From positions 1-64,000 of the forward strand of contig NZ_FKLA01000007.1 in the NCBI RefSeq assembly GCF_900078395.1: 64,000 nt of DNA, in the 5' to 3' direction. The position numbers and the translations under genes were made by a program. The stretch is from Anaerotruncus rubiinfantis. GTDB taxonomy: Bacteria > Bacillota > Clostridia > Oscillospirales > Ruminococcaceae. Within the stretch, counting starts at the first letter, position 1. Each line of letters begins with the position of its first letter. Below, piece after piece: positions 1 through 8,675 of this stretch. The notes beneath the pieces were generated by a model. That model saw only the letters and a list, made by a program, of their open reading frames with translations, ran no database searches and had not been told where the DNA came from.

Positions 1-5
1 AGCGG

Positions 6-227
6 GTGCGTATCTTACGCGAGCGCATAGAGATCAATGAGCGCTTAATCCACAAGACCGGGAAGAAGCGCAGGGAGGCAAAAGCGGAGTTGAGGGATCT
101 TAATGCACAGTATGAGGCGGTGTGCCGAAAGATAAAGGAGGCGCAAAATGAGACAAGCGACACCGGGAGAGCCAAGGCCGGAGGAACTAGTGTGGGCTCT
201 GAAAGCCAAGGACGCAACGCTACTTGA
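6..227 (+). CDS. small coiled-coil phage protein, possibly 5'-truncated
   Basis: A 73-residue reading frame opening with GTG at the window edge; the frame is still open upstream, so the true start may lie outside. The sequence is dominated by Arg, Lys and Glu in a heptad-like pattern (roughly residues 5-47), which suggests a single coiled coil; the tail after that is low-complexity. Its 3' end overlaps the next small gene by about 80 bases, so the C-terminal part may be an artefact or the two may overlap translationally. It sits just before the HNH/terminase genes of a prophage. I do not recognise a family. Confidence 0.4.
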   Translation: MRILRERIEINERLIHKTGKKRREAKAELRDLNAQYEAVCRKIKEAQNETSDTGRAKAGGTSVGSESQGRNAT

Positions 228-318
228 AGAATATATTGAAGAGATTTCTGGAAGAACGCTTACAAGGCCCCAACGCAATATCATCCGGGCCTTAGCGATT
301 TCTGATAAAAGGCGATGA
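148..318 (+). CDS. small phage protein upstream of HNH nuclease (56 aa)
   Basis: ATG at 148 preceded by a good ribosome binding site (taaaggagg, about 8 bases upstream). The product is 56 residues, acidic in the middle (LLEEYIEEI) and basic at both ends. Its TGA (316-318) overlaps the ATG of the HNH gene at 315 in an ATGA arrangement, typical of translational coupling in phage operons. Many phages carry such a short protein before the HNH gene; no function can be assigned from sequence. Confidence 0.55.
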   Translation: MRQATPGEPRPEELVWALKAKDATLLEEYIEEISGRTLTRPQRNIIRALAISDKRR

Positions 319-788
319 AGGTTAGCTGTAAATATTGCGGCGGTTTCCATCCAAGAGGATACGAGTGTCCAAAGAAACCGAAACGGAAAAACGCACAGAC
401 AGCAGCATTTAAGTTCCGTTCGACAGGGGCATGGCAACGTAAAAGAGAAGAGATCAAGCAGCGTGACAAATATCTGTGCCAGATTTGTATACGCGGCCTC
501 TATATCGACAGAGGGCCAAAGCTGACATATAGAGAGACGCATGTACATCATATCATCCCAATTGCGGAGGATTGGGACCGGAGGCTTGATGCGGGCAACC
601 TGCTGACCGTCTGTGCATATCACCATGAGATGGCAGAGGCGGGAGAGATCCCAAGGGCAGAGTTATTGAGGATAGTGCAAGAGCAGGATGAGACCTCCCC
701 CGGGGCATGTGAAAATTTGAACGCAAAAAGTGTCAACACCAACAGCGGCCCTCTTTTTATGATAAAATCCCAAAACGAAAGCCGGTGA
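315..788 (+). CDS. HNH endonuclease (phage packaging-associated)
   Basis: 157 residues. An N-terminal CxxC pair (residues 5 and 8) with a further Cys near residue 18 looks like a zinc knuckle. The HNH core follows: CQIC around residue 55, the HVHHI segment near residue 77 carrying the catalytic histidines, and NLLTVCAYHHEMAE near residue 95 carrying the Asn and the final metal-binding His. HNH proteins encoded directly before terminase genes in HK97-type phages work with the terminase during cos cleavage of concatemeric DNA, and that context is seen here. It is coupled to the preceding 56-residue gene. The last 30 residues are low-complexity and not part of the fold. Confidence 0.88.
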   Translation: MKVSCKYCGGFHPRGYECPKKPKRKNAQTAAFKFRSTGAWQRKREEIKQRDKYLCQICIRGLYIDRGPKLTYRETHVHHIIPIAEDWDRRLDAGNLLTVCAYHHEMAEAGEIPRAELLRIVQEQDETSPGACENLNAKSVNTNSGPLFMIKSQNESR

Positions 789-792
789 AGCA

Positions 793-1251
793 ATGGCGAG
801 ACCCGCAAAAGCGGTAAACGTACAATCCAAAAATCTTACAAATGCGGAAAAAGAAGCGCGGACCTTTCTGGAAAATGCAGTGAAGGGCAAAAAAGGAACG
901 CTTGAACCACCGGGATATTTTACGGACGGACAAAAATCGATCTTTCAATATATTGTGAACCAGCTGAACGACTGCGGAATATTGGGATCGCTGGACATCT
1001 ACATTTTGACTACATGCACGATTGCCATTGACCGCTTGGAAAGCATCGAACGGCGCGTGAATGAGGACGAAAGCCTAATGAGCGATTCAGTGCTGATGGC
1101 CACCAAGGACAAGTATACGAAAGACCTTTACCGGTGCTGTAATGAGCTTTGCTTATCTCCGCAGGCACGGGCAAAAATCGGGTCACTGGCGGCGCAGGCG
1201 GCAAAGCAGAGGGAAGATCCGCTGTTAAAGGCGCTGAGGGAAGATGATTAA
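793..1251 (+). CDS. terS: phage terminase small subunit (P27 family)
   Basis: 152 residues, the usual size of P27-type small terminases. The N-terminal half is basic and Lys-rich (MARPAKAVNV start); the middle is helical, with the LDIYILTTCTIAIDRLESIE stretch typical of the oligomerisation helices; and the C terminus has the SPQARAKIGSLAAQA motif typical of P27 proteins. The small subunit recognises the packaging site and delivers DNA to the large subunit. It follows the HNH gene by four bases and overlaps the large terminase by eight bases. Confidence 0.85.
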   Translation: MARPAKAVNVQSKNLTNAEKEARTFLENAVKGKKGTLEPPGYFTDGQKSIFQYIVNQLNDCGILGSLDIYILTTCTIAIDRLESIERRVNEDESLMSDSVLMATKDKYTKDLYRCCNELCLSPQARAKIGSLAAQAAKQREDPLLKALREDD

Positions 1252-2911
1252 AGAAACCCGCGCCTATCAATATGCAAAGTGGTGCGGCCTGTCGGGAAAC
1301 CGCAAGGTAGGAAAGTACATCAAGAAGCAGGCAAAGGCGTGGTTGAAAATTGCGGACGGCAAGCATAAGAAAGCATACGTTAATGAACAGTCAGTCGGGA
1401 AAGTCCTGCGGCTGCTGCGCCTGATGGTTCACCCGGACCTGCAAATTCCAATGGATGAGGGGCTGGAAGATTACGCGCATTTTCTCATTATCGCCGTGTT
1501 CTGCACGAGGACGAGGGACGACAACCGGAGATTCTACACAACGGCATTGCTGGAAATCGCTCGAAAGAACTTTAAGACATTCAATGCGGCGGTTATCTTT
1601 ATCCTGGGAATGCTGACCGAACCGCAGTTTTCCCGCTTCTTTTCGGTTGCGCCGGACTACAAGCTGTCGAGCGAGCTGCGGCTGGCGGTGCGAAAGATTA
1701 TCAAGGTCAGCCCTGCGCTGGCGGATCACTTTAAAATCAACCGCGACATGATCACCTGCCTGTTAAACGATATCGAATACACGCCGCTGGCCTACTCTAA
1801 CGACGGCATGGACGGCAGGCTTGCAAATATCTTTCTTGCGGATGAAGCGGGGGCGTTGGACAGCTATCCGGTGGAGGCAATGCGCTCGTCACAGATCACC
1901 ATCCGCAATAAACTGGGTATCATCATTTCCACCCAGTACCCAAACGATAACAATGTCATGATAGACGAAGTTGACATAGCTAAAAAGGTATTGGATGGGC
2001 TGCTTGACCGGGAGGATGTGTTTTCCCTGCTCTATGAGCCGGACGAAGAGCTGACCAAGGAGTGGGAAAAGAATGATCTGGTTATTTTCCAAAGCAATCC
2101 GGCGGCGGTCAGCAATGCCGAAATTTTCAAATCGATCAAAGACTTGCGTACAATGGCCGTTTTGTATGAAAACAAGCGCGAGAACTTCCTCTGTAAGCAC
2201 TGCAACATCATGTACAAGGGCCTTGGTGTCGAAGGTTACATCGATATTCAGAAGGTGAAGCAGTGCGCAAGGAAGGACAAAGCGGCCTGGTGGAACGGGC
2301 GGCGGGTCTGGCTGGGGCTGGATCTGGCACAGACGGACGACAATACCGCTGTTGCGATGCTGGCCGAAGAGGACGGGACCATCTATGCAAAAGTGTGGGG
2401 ATTTCTGCCAAAGGACCGGGTGGAGCTCAAAACCAAAAAGGAACAGGTGGATTATCCGCGCCTGATTCGGGAGGGCTGCTGCTTTGCCTGCGGCGAAGGG
2501 GTCATAGATTATGGGTTTGTGGAACGCTTTATTGTCGACTTGCCGAAGAAATACGGTGTCGAGATCGTCGGATTGGGCTTCGACCGTTATAATGCGCTAT
2601 CTTCGGTGCAGAAGCTGGAAGAGGCCGGGATCGAATGCCTGGAAATTAAGCAGCATTCTTCGGTTCTGCACCCGGCAACCAAGCTGCTCAAAGAATGTGT
2701 GCTTAAAAAGAAGTTCACTTACGATGAAAACCGGTTGCTTGAAATTAACTTCCAGAACGCGCGGTGCACAGAGGACACCAACCTTAATAAATATGTCAAC
2801 AAGAAAAAGTCCGCCGGAAAAGTGGACATGGTAGTGGCGATCATCAATGCGCTTCACCCGCTGCAGGTCGAACTGATTAACGGAGAAACAGATTTTGTGA
2901 TTCAGACGTGA
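1244..2911 (+). CDS. terL: phage terminase large subunit
   Basis: 555 residues, the normal length for Terminase_1-type packaging motors. The N-terminal ATPase domain has a Walker A-like segment ARKNFKT at residues 106-112 and a Walker B FLADEAG near residue 200. The C-terminal RNase H-like nuclease domain begins around LGLDLAQTDDNTA (about residue 364), whose first Asp is the expected metal ligand. The protein pumps DNA into the prohead and cuts it. The Walker A segment has Phe where related phages usually have Gly (RKNGKT/S). It overlaps terS, and the portal gene follows at once, as in HK97-like head modules. Confidence 0.93.
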   Translation: MIKETRAYQYAKWCGLSGNRKVGKYIKKQAKAWLKIADGKHKKAYVNEQSVGKVLRLLRLMVHPDLQIPMDEGLEDYAHFLIIAVFCTRTRDDNRRFYTTALLEIARKNFKTFNAAVIFILGMLTEPQFSRFFSVAPDYKLSSELRLAVRKIIKVSPALADHFKINRDMITCLLNDIEYTPLAYSNDGMDGRLANIFLADEAGALDSYPVEAMRSSQITIRNKLGIIISTQYPNDNNVMIDEVDIAKKVLDGLLDREDVFSLLYEPDEELTKEWEKNDLVIFQSNPAAVSNAEIFKSIKDLRTMAVLYENKRENFLCKHCNIMYKGLGVEGYIDIQKVKQCARKDKAAWWNGRRVWLGLDLAQTDDNTAVAMLAEEDGTIYAKVWGFLPKDRVELKTKKEQVDYPRLIREGCCFACGEGVIDYGFVERFIVDLPKKYGVEIVGLGFDRYNALSSVQKLEEAGIECLEIKQHSSVLHPATKLLKECVLKKKFTYDENRLLEINFQNARCTEDTNLNKYVNKKKSAGKVDMVVAIINALHPLQVELINGETDFVIQT

Positions 2912-2922
2912 AGGAGGATTCT

Positions 2923-4167
2923 ATGGGGCTGTTTAAACGCAAAGGGCAGGAAATACGAGCGGATACCAGTGAAGTGCAGATGGACGATCCGCTGTTAAAA
3001 GCACTGCTCGGCGGCGGAAATGTCACGAAGGATATTGCCCTGCAGGTGCCCGCTGTGGGCGGGGGTATCGACCTGATTGCAAATATCGTGGCGAGCACAC
3101 CAATCAAGCTGTATCAGGACAATGGCGGCAAAGCGGAGGAAATTAAGGACGATCCGCGCCTGCGGCTGTTGGGGGATGAGACAGGGGACACCCTGAATGC
3201 AAACGAATTCTGGAAAGCCATTGTGCGGGACTACTATACCGGAAAGGGCGGGTACGCCTATATCAACCGGGAAAAGGGGAGTTTCAAAAGTCTGCATTAT
3301 GTGGACGAGACGGAAATCTCAATCGTTAAGAATCCGGACCCGATTTTTAAAGATTTCGATATCCTGGTACGGGGTCATACATACAAGCCCTATGACTTTC
3401 TCAAAATTCTGCGCAACACCAAGGACGGGGCACAGGGCGTTCCGATCACGCAGGAAAGCTCAAAACTGATTGAAATTGCATATCAGACCTTGTGCTTCGA
3501 ACGAAACCTTGTGAAGCGCGGAGGGAACAAGCGGGGATACCTGAAAGCGCAAAAAAGAGTGGAAGCGGGCGTCCTGTCGCAGATAAGGGAAGCATTCCGG
3601 CGGCTGTACAGCAACGACGACGGAGAAAACATGATCGTGCTGAATGCGGATATTGATTTCCAGGAGGCGTCAAACACTTCGGTTGAAATGCAGCTCAATG
3701 AAAACAAGCTGACCAACGCCGGGGAGTTTTCAAAAATATTCCACATCTCCCCGGAGGTGATGTCCGGGAAGGCGACCGAAGAAGATACGGCAAGCCTTGC
3801 AAAGCTGGCGGCAATCCCGCTGATGATCACCATCCAATGCGCGCTCAATAAGGATTTCCTGCTGGAGAAAGAGAAAGGAAAATATTATTGGGCGTTTGAT
3901 ACGAAGGAACTGCTGAAAGGCGACATGAAGGAGCGGTTCGACGCTTACAAGGTCGCGCTGGACGCGAACTTCATGCAGATCGATGAAGTTCGCTATGCGG
4001 AGGATCTGGAACCGCTGGGGCTTTCGTGGGTGAAGCTGGGATTACAGGACGTTCTGTATGATCCGAAAACAAAGCTGCTTTACACGCCGAACACCAATCA
4101 ACTCAACCGGATGGAGCAGCGGGAGATCAAAACAATCGAAAAAGGTGGTGGGGAAAATGAAAATTGA
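2923..4167 (+). CDS. phage portal protein (HK97 family)
   Basis: I chose the ATG at 2923 because an aaggagg ribosome binding site lies five bases upstream; a GTG at 2908 in frame would place that site inside the gene. The product is 414 residues. It has the typical HK97-portal opening (MGLFKRKG), the VGGGIDLIANIVASTPIKLY segment, and later the clip and stem region with FHISPEVMSGKATEEDTA. It forms the dodecameric ring at the capsid vertex through which DNA enters. Its end overlaps the protease gene by 11 bases. Confidence 0.92.
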   Translation: MGLFKRKGQEIRADTSEVQMDDPLLKALLGGGNVTKDIALQVPAVGGGIDLIANIVASTPIKLYQDNGGKAEEIKDDPRLRLLGDETGDTLNANEFWKAIVRDYYTGKGGYAYINREKGSFKSLHYVDETEISIVKNPDPIFKDFDILVRGHTYKPYDFLKILRNTKDGAQGVPITQESSKLIEIAYQTLCFERNLVKRGGNKRGYLKAQKRVEAGVLSQIREAFRRLYSNDDGENMIVLNADIDFQEASNTSVEMQLNENKLTNAGEFSKIFHISPEVMSGKATEEDTASLAKLAAIPLMITIQCALNKDFLLEKEKGKYYWAFDTKELLKGDMKERFDAYKVALDANFMQIDEVRYAEDLEPLGLSWVKLGLQDVLYDPKTKLLYTPNTNQLNRMEQREIKTIEKGGGENEN

Positions 4168-4744
4168 ACTTCGAGCTGACGGGGCGCACATCAGTGGCTA
4201 TGTCAATGTCACCGAAAAGAAGAGCCGTCCGGTCATTACGCCGCACGGCAGGGTGATCGAAGAGATTGAGCCGCGCGCATTTGAAAAGGCGATTGACCGG
4301 GCGGGCAATATCACAGTTACGGTGGATCACGATAATAGTCATGTGTATGCCAGCACAGACGAAGGCACATTGAAGCTGTACGAGGACAATATCGGCCTGC
4401 ATGCGGATGTACTCATAACGGATGAGACGCTTATTGAACTTGCGAAGAAAGGCAAGATCAGGGGCTGGTCGTTTGGAATGTATAATGTGCAGGATGAGCT
4501 TGAACAGCGTGCGGATCAGCTGCCATTGCGACGGATTAAGGCGCTTGATCTGGAACATTTGACCTTGGTTGTCAAGAAAACCCCTGTCTATTCCGCAACC
4601 TCTGTGGAAATACGCGCAGATGCGGAGGTGGAAATTGAAACCAGGGCGTTTGAAGATGTTCCCAAAGTCACCGAAGAACCGCCGCCGAAACCGGCGTTCG
4701 ATAACTCTGGATACCATGAAAGAATAAACGCGATCAAACACTGA
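4157..4744 (+). CDS. prohead protease (HK97 gp4-type, U35)
   Basis: Start taken as ATG 4157, after the ribosome binding site-like aaaggtggtgggg, giving 195 residues. Features of the prohead protease family are the opening with internal strands, the VTVDHD segment around residue 57 with the catalytic His, and GKIRGWSFGM around residue 100 with the nucleophilic Ser. The enzyme sits inside the prohead, removes the N-terminal delta domain of the capsid protein, and then degrades itself. It lies between portal and capsid genes, as in HK97. Confidence 0.9.
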   Translation: MKIELRADGAHISGYVNVTEKKSRPVITPHGRVIEEIEPRAFEKAIDRAGNITVTVDHDNSHVYASTDEGTLKLYEDNIGLHADVLITDETLIELAKKGKIRGWSFGMYNVQDELEQRADQLPLRRIKALDLEHLTLVVKKTPVYSATSVEIRADAEVEIETRAFEDVPKVTEEPPPKPAFDNSGYHERINAIKH

Positions 4745-4764
4745 TTATTGGAGGGAATTTGAAA

Positions 4765-5910
4765 ATGATTAATCTGAAAGCACTGATGGAAAAACGTGCG
4801 GAACAGCAGCAGATCATGGAAAACCTGCTGCATACCGCAGATACCGAAACCCGCGCGATGTCCGAAGAGGAAGCCGCGCAGTTTGACGCGGCGGAGAAGG
4901 AAATCCGGGCGATCGACGAAACCATTGCCCGCGAGGAACGCGCCCGCAAAGTGGAAAAGAAAGCCGTCCCAAGTGAGGCGGAGGAACGCGCGGCTGATGA
5001 GGAACGCGCCTTTGCCGACTATGTCATGGGCAAGGTGCCGGAGCTGCGCGCGGGAGAGCAGAACATGGACATGGGAAACAATGGGGCCATTATCCCAACC
5101 AGCATTGCAAACCGGATCATCAAGGAGGTCAAAGACCGCTGCCCGATCTTGGCAAAAGCGACCATCTACAACGTGAAGGGTACGCTTAAAGTCCCGGTGT
5201 GGGGTAAGGCGGATTCCACCCATGACATTACGGTCGGTTATCAGACTGAATTCACCGAAATCACAGCGGATTCCGGCGCGTTCACTTCGGTTGACCTTTC
5301 CGGTTATCTGGCCGGTGCGCTGACCCTGATTGGGCGCAGCGTCGAAAACAACGGAACGTTCAGTGTTGTCAACTTCATCGTCAGCCAGATGGCGGAGGAA
5401 ATCGCGCTGTTTTTGGAAAGGGAACTGCTCATTGGCACTTCCAGCAAGGCGACTGGCGCGCTTTCGACCACCACCACCCTGACTGCAGCATCCGCCGCAG
5501 CGATCACCGCCGACGAGCTGATCGATCTGCAGGCAAAGGTCAAACAGGTCTATCAGGGGAATGCCTGCTGGATCATGAACCCCAGCACGTTCACCGCGAT
5601 CAAGAAACTCAAGGACGGCAACAACCGATATCTGCTCCAGGATGACGTAACCGGGGAATTCCCGTACCGCCTGCTTGGAAAACCGGTCTACCTCAGCGAC
5701 AACATGCCCGCCATTGCCGCGAGTGCAAAGGCGATCCTGTATGGGGATTGCAGCGGCCTTTCAGTCAATATGCGGGAAAACATCTCTATCGAGGTGCTGC
5801 GGGAGAAATACGCGACCCAGCACGCAATCGGCGTTGTCGCCTGGTTTGAGTTTGACAGCAAGGTCACCGACAACCAGAAGCTTGCGGCCCTGGTTATGAA
5901 AGCGTCCTGA
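4765..5910 (+). CDS. phage major capsid protein (HK97 fold)
   Basis: ATG 4765 lies nine bases after a ggaggg ribosome binding site and is preferred over a TTG two codons upstream. The product is 381 residues. Residues 1 to about 95 are a charged, coiled-coil delta domain acting as internal scaffold. Cleavage by the preceding protease is expected near VPELRAGEQ (residues 91-99), after which the mature shell domain begins (GAIIPTSIANRIIKEV). The rest shows the HK97 spine helix and the GKPVYLSDNMP motif seen in this family. It is the building block of the icosahedral head. Confidence 0.93.
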   Translation: MINLKALMEKRAEQQQIMENLLHTADTETRAMSEEEAAQFDAAEKEIRAIDETIAREERARKVEKKAVPSEAEERAADEERAFADYVMGKVPELRAGEQNMDMGNNGAIIPTSIANRIIKEVKDRCPILAKATIYNVKGTLKVPVWGKADSTHDITVGYQTEFTEITADSGAFTSVDLSGYLAGALTLIGRSVENNGTFSVVNFIVSQMAEEIALFLERELLIGTSSKATGALSTTTTLTAASAAAITADELIDLQAKVKQVYQGNACWIMNPSTFTAIKKLKDGNNRYLLQDDVTGEFPYRLLGKPVYLSDNMPAIAASAKAILYGDCSGLSVNMRENISIEVLREKYATQHAIGVVAWFEFDSKVTDNQKLAALVMKAS

Positions 5911-6080
5911 TGATTGTTAAGGCACAGGTGAGCTTTTCCGGGCTTATATCCATGTATGCAGGGGAAACCAGAGATATCCCGGCGGGGGAGGTCTTAAACG
6001 ACCTTCTTGCCGCCGGGTACGTGGAGCCAATGGAGGAAAAGCAGCCGAAAAAGAGGGGAAAGACGAATGAAACCAAGTGA
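5910..6080 (+). CDS. small phage head protein (56 aa)
   Basis: An ATG at 5910 overlaps the capsid stop by one base (TGATG), pointing to coupled translation. The 56-residue product has the short pattern AGETRDIPAGEVLNDLLAAGYVEP followed by a very basic tail, an arrangement common in small proteins encoded right after the capsid gene in Firmicutes phages. Its function is unknown; a head-decoration or DNA-contact role is only a guess from position and the basic tail. It overlaps the connector gene by 14 bases. Confidence 0.6.
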   Translation: MIVKAQVSFSGLISMYAGETRDIPAGEVLNDLLAAGYVEPMEEKQPKKRGKTNETK

Positions 6081-6351
6081 AATTACCCCGGATGAAGTCA
6101 TAAAGTATGCGCGCATGGACGACATGGACGCGGATCTGTCCCCGGAGGCGCTGCTTGCAGCGGCAAAGGCGTTTGTCAAGAGCTATACCGGGCTGACCGA
6201 TGAAGAACTGGACAAGCACGAGGAAATTTCGATTGCGATTCTGGCGCTCTGCGCGGACATGTATGATAACCGACAATCAACGGTGGAAAATGATAAGGTG
6301 AACCGGGTGGTGGAAACAATCCTGGGCCTGCATTCGGTGAACCTGCTGTGA
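6067..6351 (+). CDS. head-tail connector protein (gp6-like)
   Basis: ATG 6067 (94 residues) follows gggaaagacga; a longer in-frame form from 6007 would overlap the previous gene much more. The sequence starts with a short acidic segment and has the helical LLAAAKAFVKSYTGLTDEELDKHEEI pattern characteristic of HK97 gp6/SPP1 gp15-type adaptors, which attach below the portal as a ring. Gene order, directly after the capsid gene and before the head-closure gene, agrees. Confidence 0.8.
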   Translation: MKPSEITPDEVIKYARMDDMDADLSPEALLAAAKAFVKSYTGLTDEELDKHEEISIAILALCADMYDNRQSTVENDKVNRVVETILGLHSVNLL

Positions 6352-6361
6352 GGTGGTGCTC

Positions 6362-6694
6362 ATGAATCTTGCGTCACGGCTAAATTGTCGCGTGGATCTT
6401 TATGGAAAAAAGGAAGCGAAAAACAATTTAGAGGAAAAGACATACGACTATGTAAAAATTAAAACGCTTTGGGCAGAAGTCAGGCCTGTATCGGGAAGTC
6501 AATATCCGATTTCTGGCGGTATGTTATATGCTGAAATAACCCATAAAATCACAATCAGAGCCGAATCTGCAACTGAATTGACAAATGACATGTATTTCCT
6601 GTTTCGCGGGCAGCGGTATGACGTGAAATACTTTATGCCGAACTATCGGCAGCGCGATCGAGTGGAAATCTATTGCAGACTGGTGGTGGAGTAA
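6362..6694 (+). CDS. head closure protein (SPP1 gp16-type)
   Basis: ATG 6362 follows a gaggtggt ribosome binding site; a GTG at 6353 overlaps that site and is less likely. The product is 110 residues. The beta-rich composition and the pattern KIKTLWAEVRPVSG, then YAEITHKITIRA, then FRGQRYDVKYFMPNYRQR are typical of the head-tail joining family that seals the packaged head. This gene and the next are more AT-rich than the terminase and capsid genes, hinting at a mosaic origin. Confidence 0.78.
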   Translation: MNLASRLNCRVDLYGKKEAKNNLEEKTYDYVKIKTLWAEVRPVSGSQYPISGGMLYAEITHKITIRAESATELTNDMYFLFRGQRYDVKYFMPNYRQRDRVEIYCRLVVE

Positions 6695-7146
6695 TGGCAG
6701 ATGGATTCGACACGAGCGAAGTTGATGCTTATGCGGATTTGCTACTGGAAATTGCACAGCGGGATCTCCCAAAAGAAAGCAAGAAATTTGTTCAACAGGA
6801 AGGAAATAAGCTCCGCAAAAAGACTTTAAGTCTCGCTAATCAACGCGTTAAAAAATCCCCCAACCACAAAGGCGGTGAAGATTCCCGATATCACAAAAAC
6901 ATCAAGCGAGGGAAAGTCTACATCTATAAAGGAAACGGCGGGACGGCGGTGCGCGTCCACTCGTCAAAAGCGCCGCATGCACACCTGATCGAATATGGGC
7001 ACCGCATTGTCGATGAGAACGGAAACGAAACTGGAACTGTAAAAGGAAAGTATGTGTTCGAGGATGCAGCGAAGCAATTCGAATCAGAATTCAATTCCGA
7101 TATTGAAGATTTTCTCGACGAGGCTTTGGGAGGGATCAGCAAGTGA
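6694..7146 (+). CDS. head-tail joining protein (HK97 gp10 family)
   Basis: The ATG at 6694 shares bases with the preceding TAA (TAATG). The product is 150 residues: an N-terminal helical segment, a basic middle rich in Lys, and the motif SSKAPHAHLIEYGHRI around residue 90, which is the signature of HK97-gp10/minor capsid proteins (LIEYGH). The family mediates connection of head and tail; the helical C terminus matches. It overlaps the next gene by four bases. Confidence 0.82.
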   Translation: MADGFDTSEVDAYADLLLEIAQRDLPKESKKFVQQEGNKLRKKTLSLANQRVKKSPNHKGGEDSRYHKNIKRGKVYIYKGNGGTAVRVHSSKAPHAHLIEYGHRIVDENGNETGTVKGKYVFEDAAKQFESEFNSDIEDFLDEALGGISK

Positions 7147-7589
7147 CGCTTTTTGACATCAATCTCGCTGTCAATGAGCGGATTAAGTCCGCAAAAAAGG
7201 GAGGGGCTTTTGAGAACGTCCCACTGATCGATCAGGATGTGGAAGAACCAATCGAACGACCTTCCATCAAGGTGGAGACCGGGGATGGGAACGGGGGGAA
7301 ATTTAACGGGTGTTGCTTGGAACGAACCGTAACCGTCAGAATCTATTTCTTTGCAAAGAATAGGCAACGCCCGAAGCCAGAGAATACAGAAATGCGGGAA
7401 CTGCTCGAAAATGCATTTATGGACGATCTCTTTGTTGGAAGCGGGGCAATCCCGATTGACGAAGTACAAAGCGTCGTGACTGATGGCGTGCTGATCTGCT
7501 CATTTGACCTTTACCGCGTGGAACTTCTCCCGGATACTGACGACAGGCCGCTCATGGATACACTCAACATTCACGAAAGGGTGAGTTAA
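7143..7589 (+). CDS. tail terminator/completion-like protein
   Basis: GTG start overlapping the previous stop (GTGA); 148 residues. The order of short elements (N-terminal helix with AVNERI, then PSIKVE, a strand with TVTVRIYFF, and a C-terminal strand pair) fits the small alpha/beta tail-terminator proteins found just before the sheath gene in Xkd-type phages. Such proteins cap the tail tube at the head end. The family assignment rests mainly on position and size, less on sequence. Confidence 0.65.
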   Translation: MTLFDINLAVNERIKSAKKGGAFENVPLIDQDVEEPIERPSIKVETGDGNGGKFNGCCLERTVTVRIYFFAKNRQRPKPENTEMRELLENAFMDDLFVGSGAIPIDEVQSVVTDGVLICSFDLYRVELLPDTDDRPLMDTLNIHERVS

Positions 7590-8663
7590 TTGAAACTGCC
7601 AACCATTGAAATTATATTTAAACAGCTTGCGAGCACCTTTGTGTCAAGGTCTGAACGCGGAATCGCGCTCCTGATTTTGAAGGACGACACCGACGAAACG
7701 TTCAGCACACGGATGTACCAGAACGAGCGAGAGCTGTTCATCGACAAGGAAAAATATACAGCTGAAAACTATCAGCAGCTTGCGGATGCAATGACATTCT
7801 TGCCGTCGAAGCTCTATGCTGTCAGAATTGGCACAACCGACACTTTAGCCGATGCACTTGCAATTATCGCAAAGACGGTAAAAACCGGTTGGATTGCCCA
7901 TGTTGGAACCGCAGAGGACTATACTGCATTGGCCGAATGGATTAAGTCGCAGCGTGTTTTGAATCACAGGACCTATAAAGGGATCGTTTTCAAAAGCGCA
8001 GCAGATAGCAAGTATATTGTAAACCTTGCAAATGAGAAGGTGACGTTTTTGGACAGCCGTGGAGAGCAGACCGGGGATAAATACATTCCTTCCTTGCTTG
8101 GGATTCTTGCCGCCTGCAATATCAGCAGAGGCGCGACAAACTATATCTGCGCCAATCTGAAAGCGGCGGAAGAACCTGCGGATGTTAATGACGCACTAAC
8201 CGCTGGAAAGATGATTCTGATTAACGATTTTGACGACGTGCGAATCGGGCTTGGAATCAACAGTATGACCACGCTGACCGGAAATGACACGGAGGACATG
8301 AAGTATATTGACATTGTGGAAACGATGGATCTGATTGAGGACGATATTCGAGATACCTTCAAGAATCAATACCAGGGACGTTATAAAAACAACCTGGATA
8401 ATCAGATGCTTTTCGTATCCGCAGTTAATACCTACTTTGACACACTCGAGAGAAACGAAGTTCTCGACAATAATTATGCCAACAATGCGGACATTGACAT
8501 CACCGCGCAGCGTGCCGCGTGGATTGCCGAAAAACCGGAGGCGGAATATTGGGATGATGCAACGGTCCGAATCACTACATACAAGCGTGATGTTTTTCTG
8601 GATGGAAATATCAAAATTCTTGGTGCTATGGAAAACCTCAGATTCCCGATTTCGATGTTTTAA
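7590..8663 (+). CDS. phage tail sheath protein (XkdK-like)
   Basis: TTG start with a gaaagggtga ribosome binding site; 357 residues. The middle shows the sheath-family pattern with YKGIVFKSAADSKYIVNL, and the C-terminal part has the conserved DNQMLFVSAVNTYFDTLERN and ITTYKRDVFLDGNIKILGAMENL segments that form the subunit-linking arms. The sheath contracts around the tube to drive DNA injection, so this prophage encodes a myovirus. At 357 residues it is on the short side for the family, like PBSX-type sheaths from Clostridia. Confidence 0.92.
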   Translation: MKLPTIEIIFKQLASTFVSRSERGIALLILKDDTDETFSTRMYQNERELFIDKEKYTAENYQQLADAMTFLPSKLYAVRIGTTDTLADALAIIAKTVKTGWIAHVGTAEDYTALAEWIKSQRVLNHRTYKGIVFKSAADSKYIVNLANEKVTFLDSRGEQTGDKYIPSLLGILAACNISRGATNYICANLKAAEEPADVNDALTAGKMILINDFDDVRIGLGINSMTTLTGNDTEDMKYIDIVETMDLIEDDIRDTFKNQYQGRYKNNLDNQMLFVSAVNTYFDTLERNEVLDNNYANNADIDITAQRAAWIAEKPEAEYWDDATVRITTYKRDVFLDGNIKILGAMENLRFPISMF

Positions 8664-8675
8664 GGAGGGGTAAAA

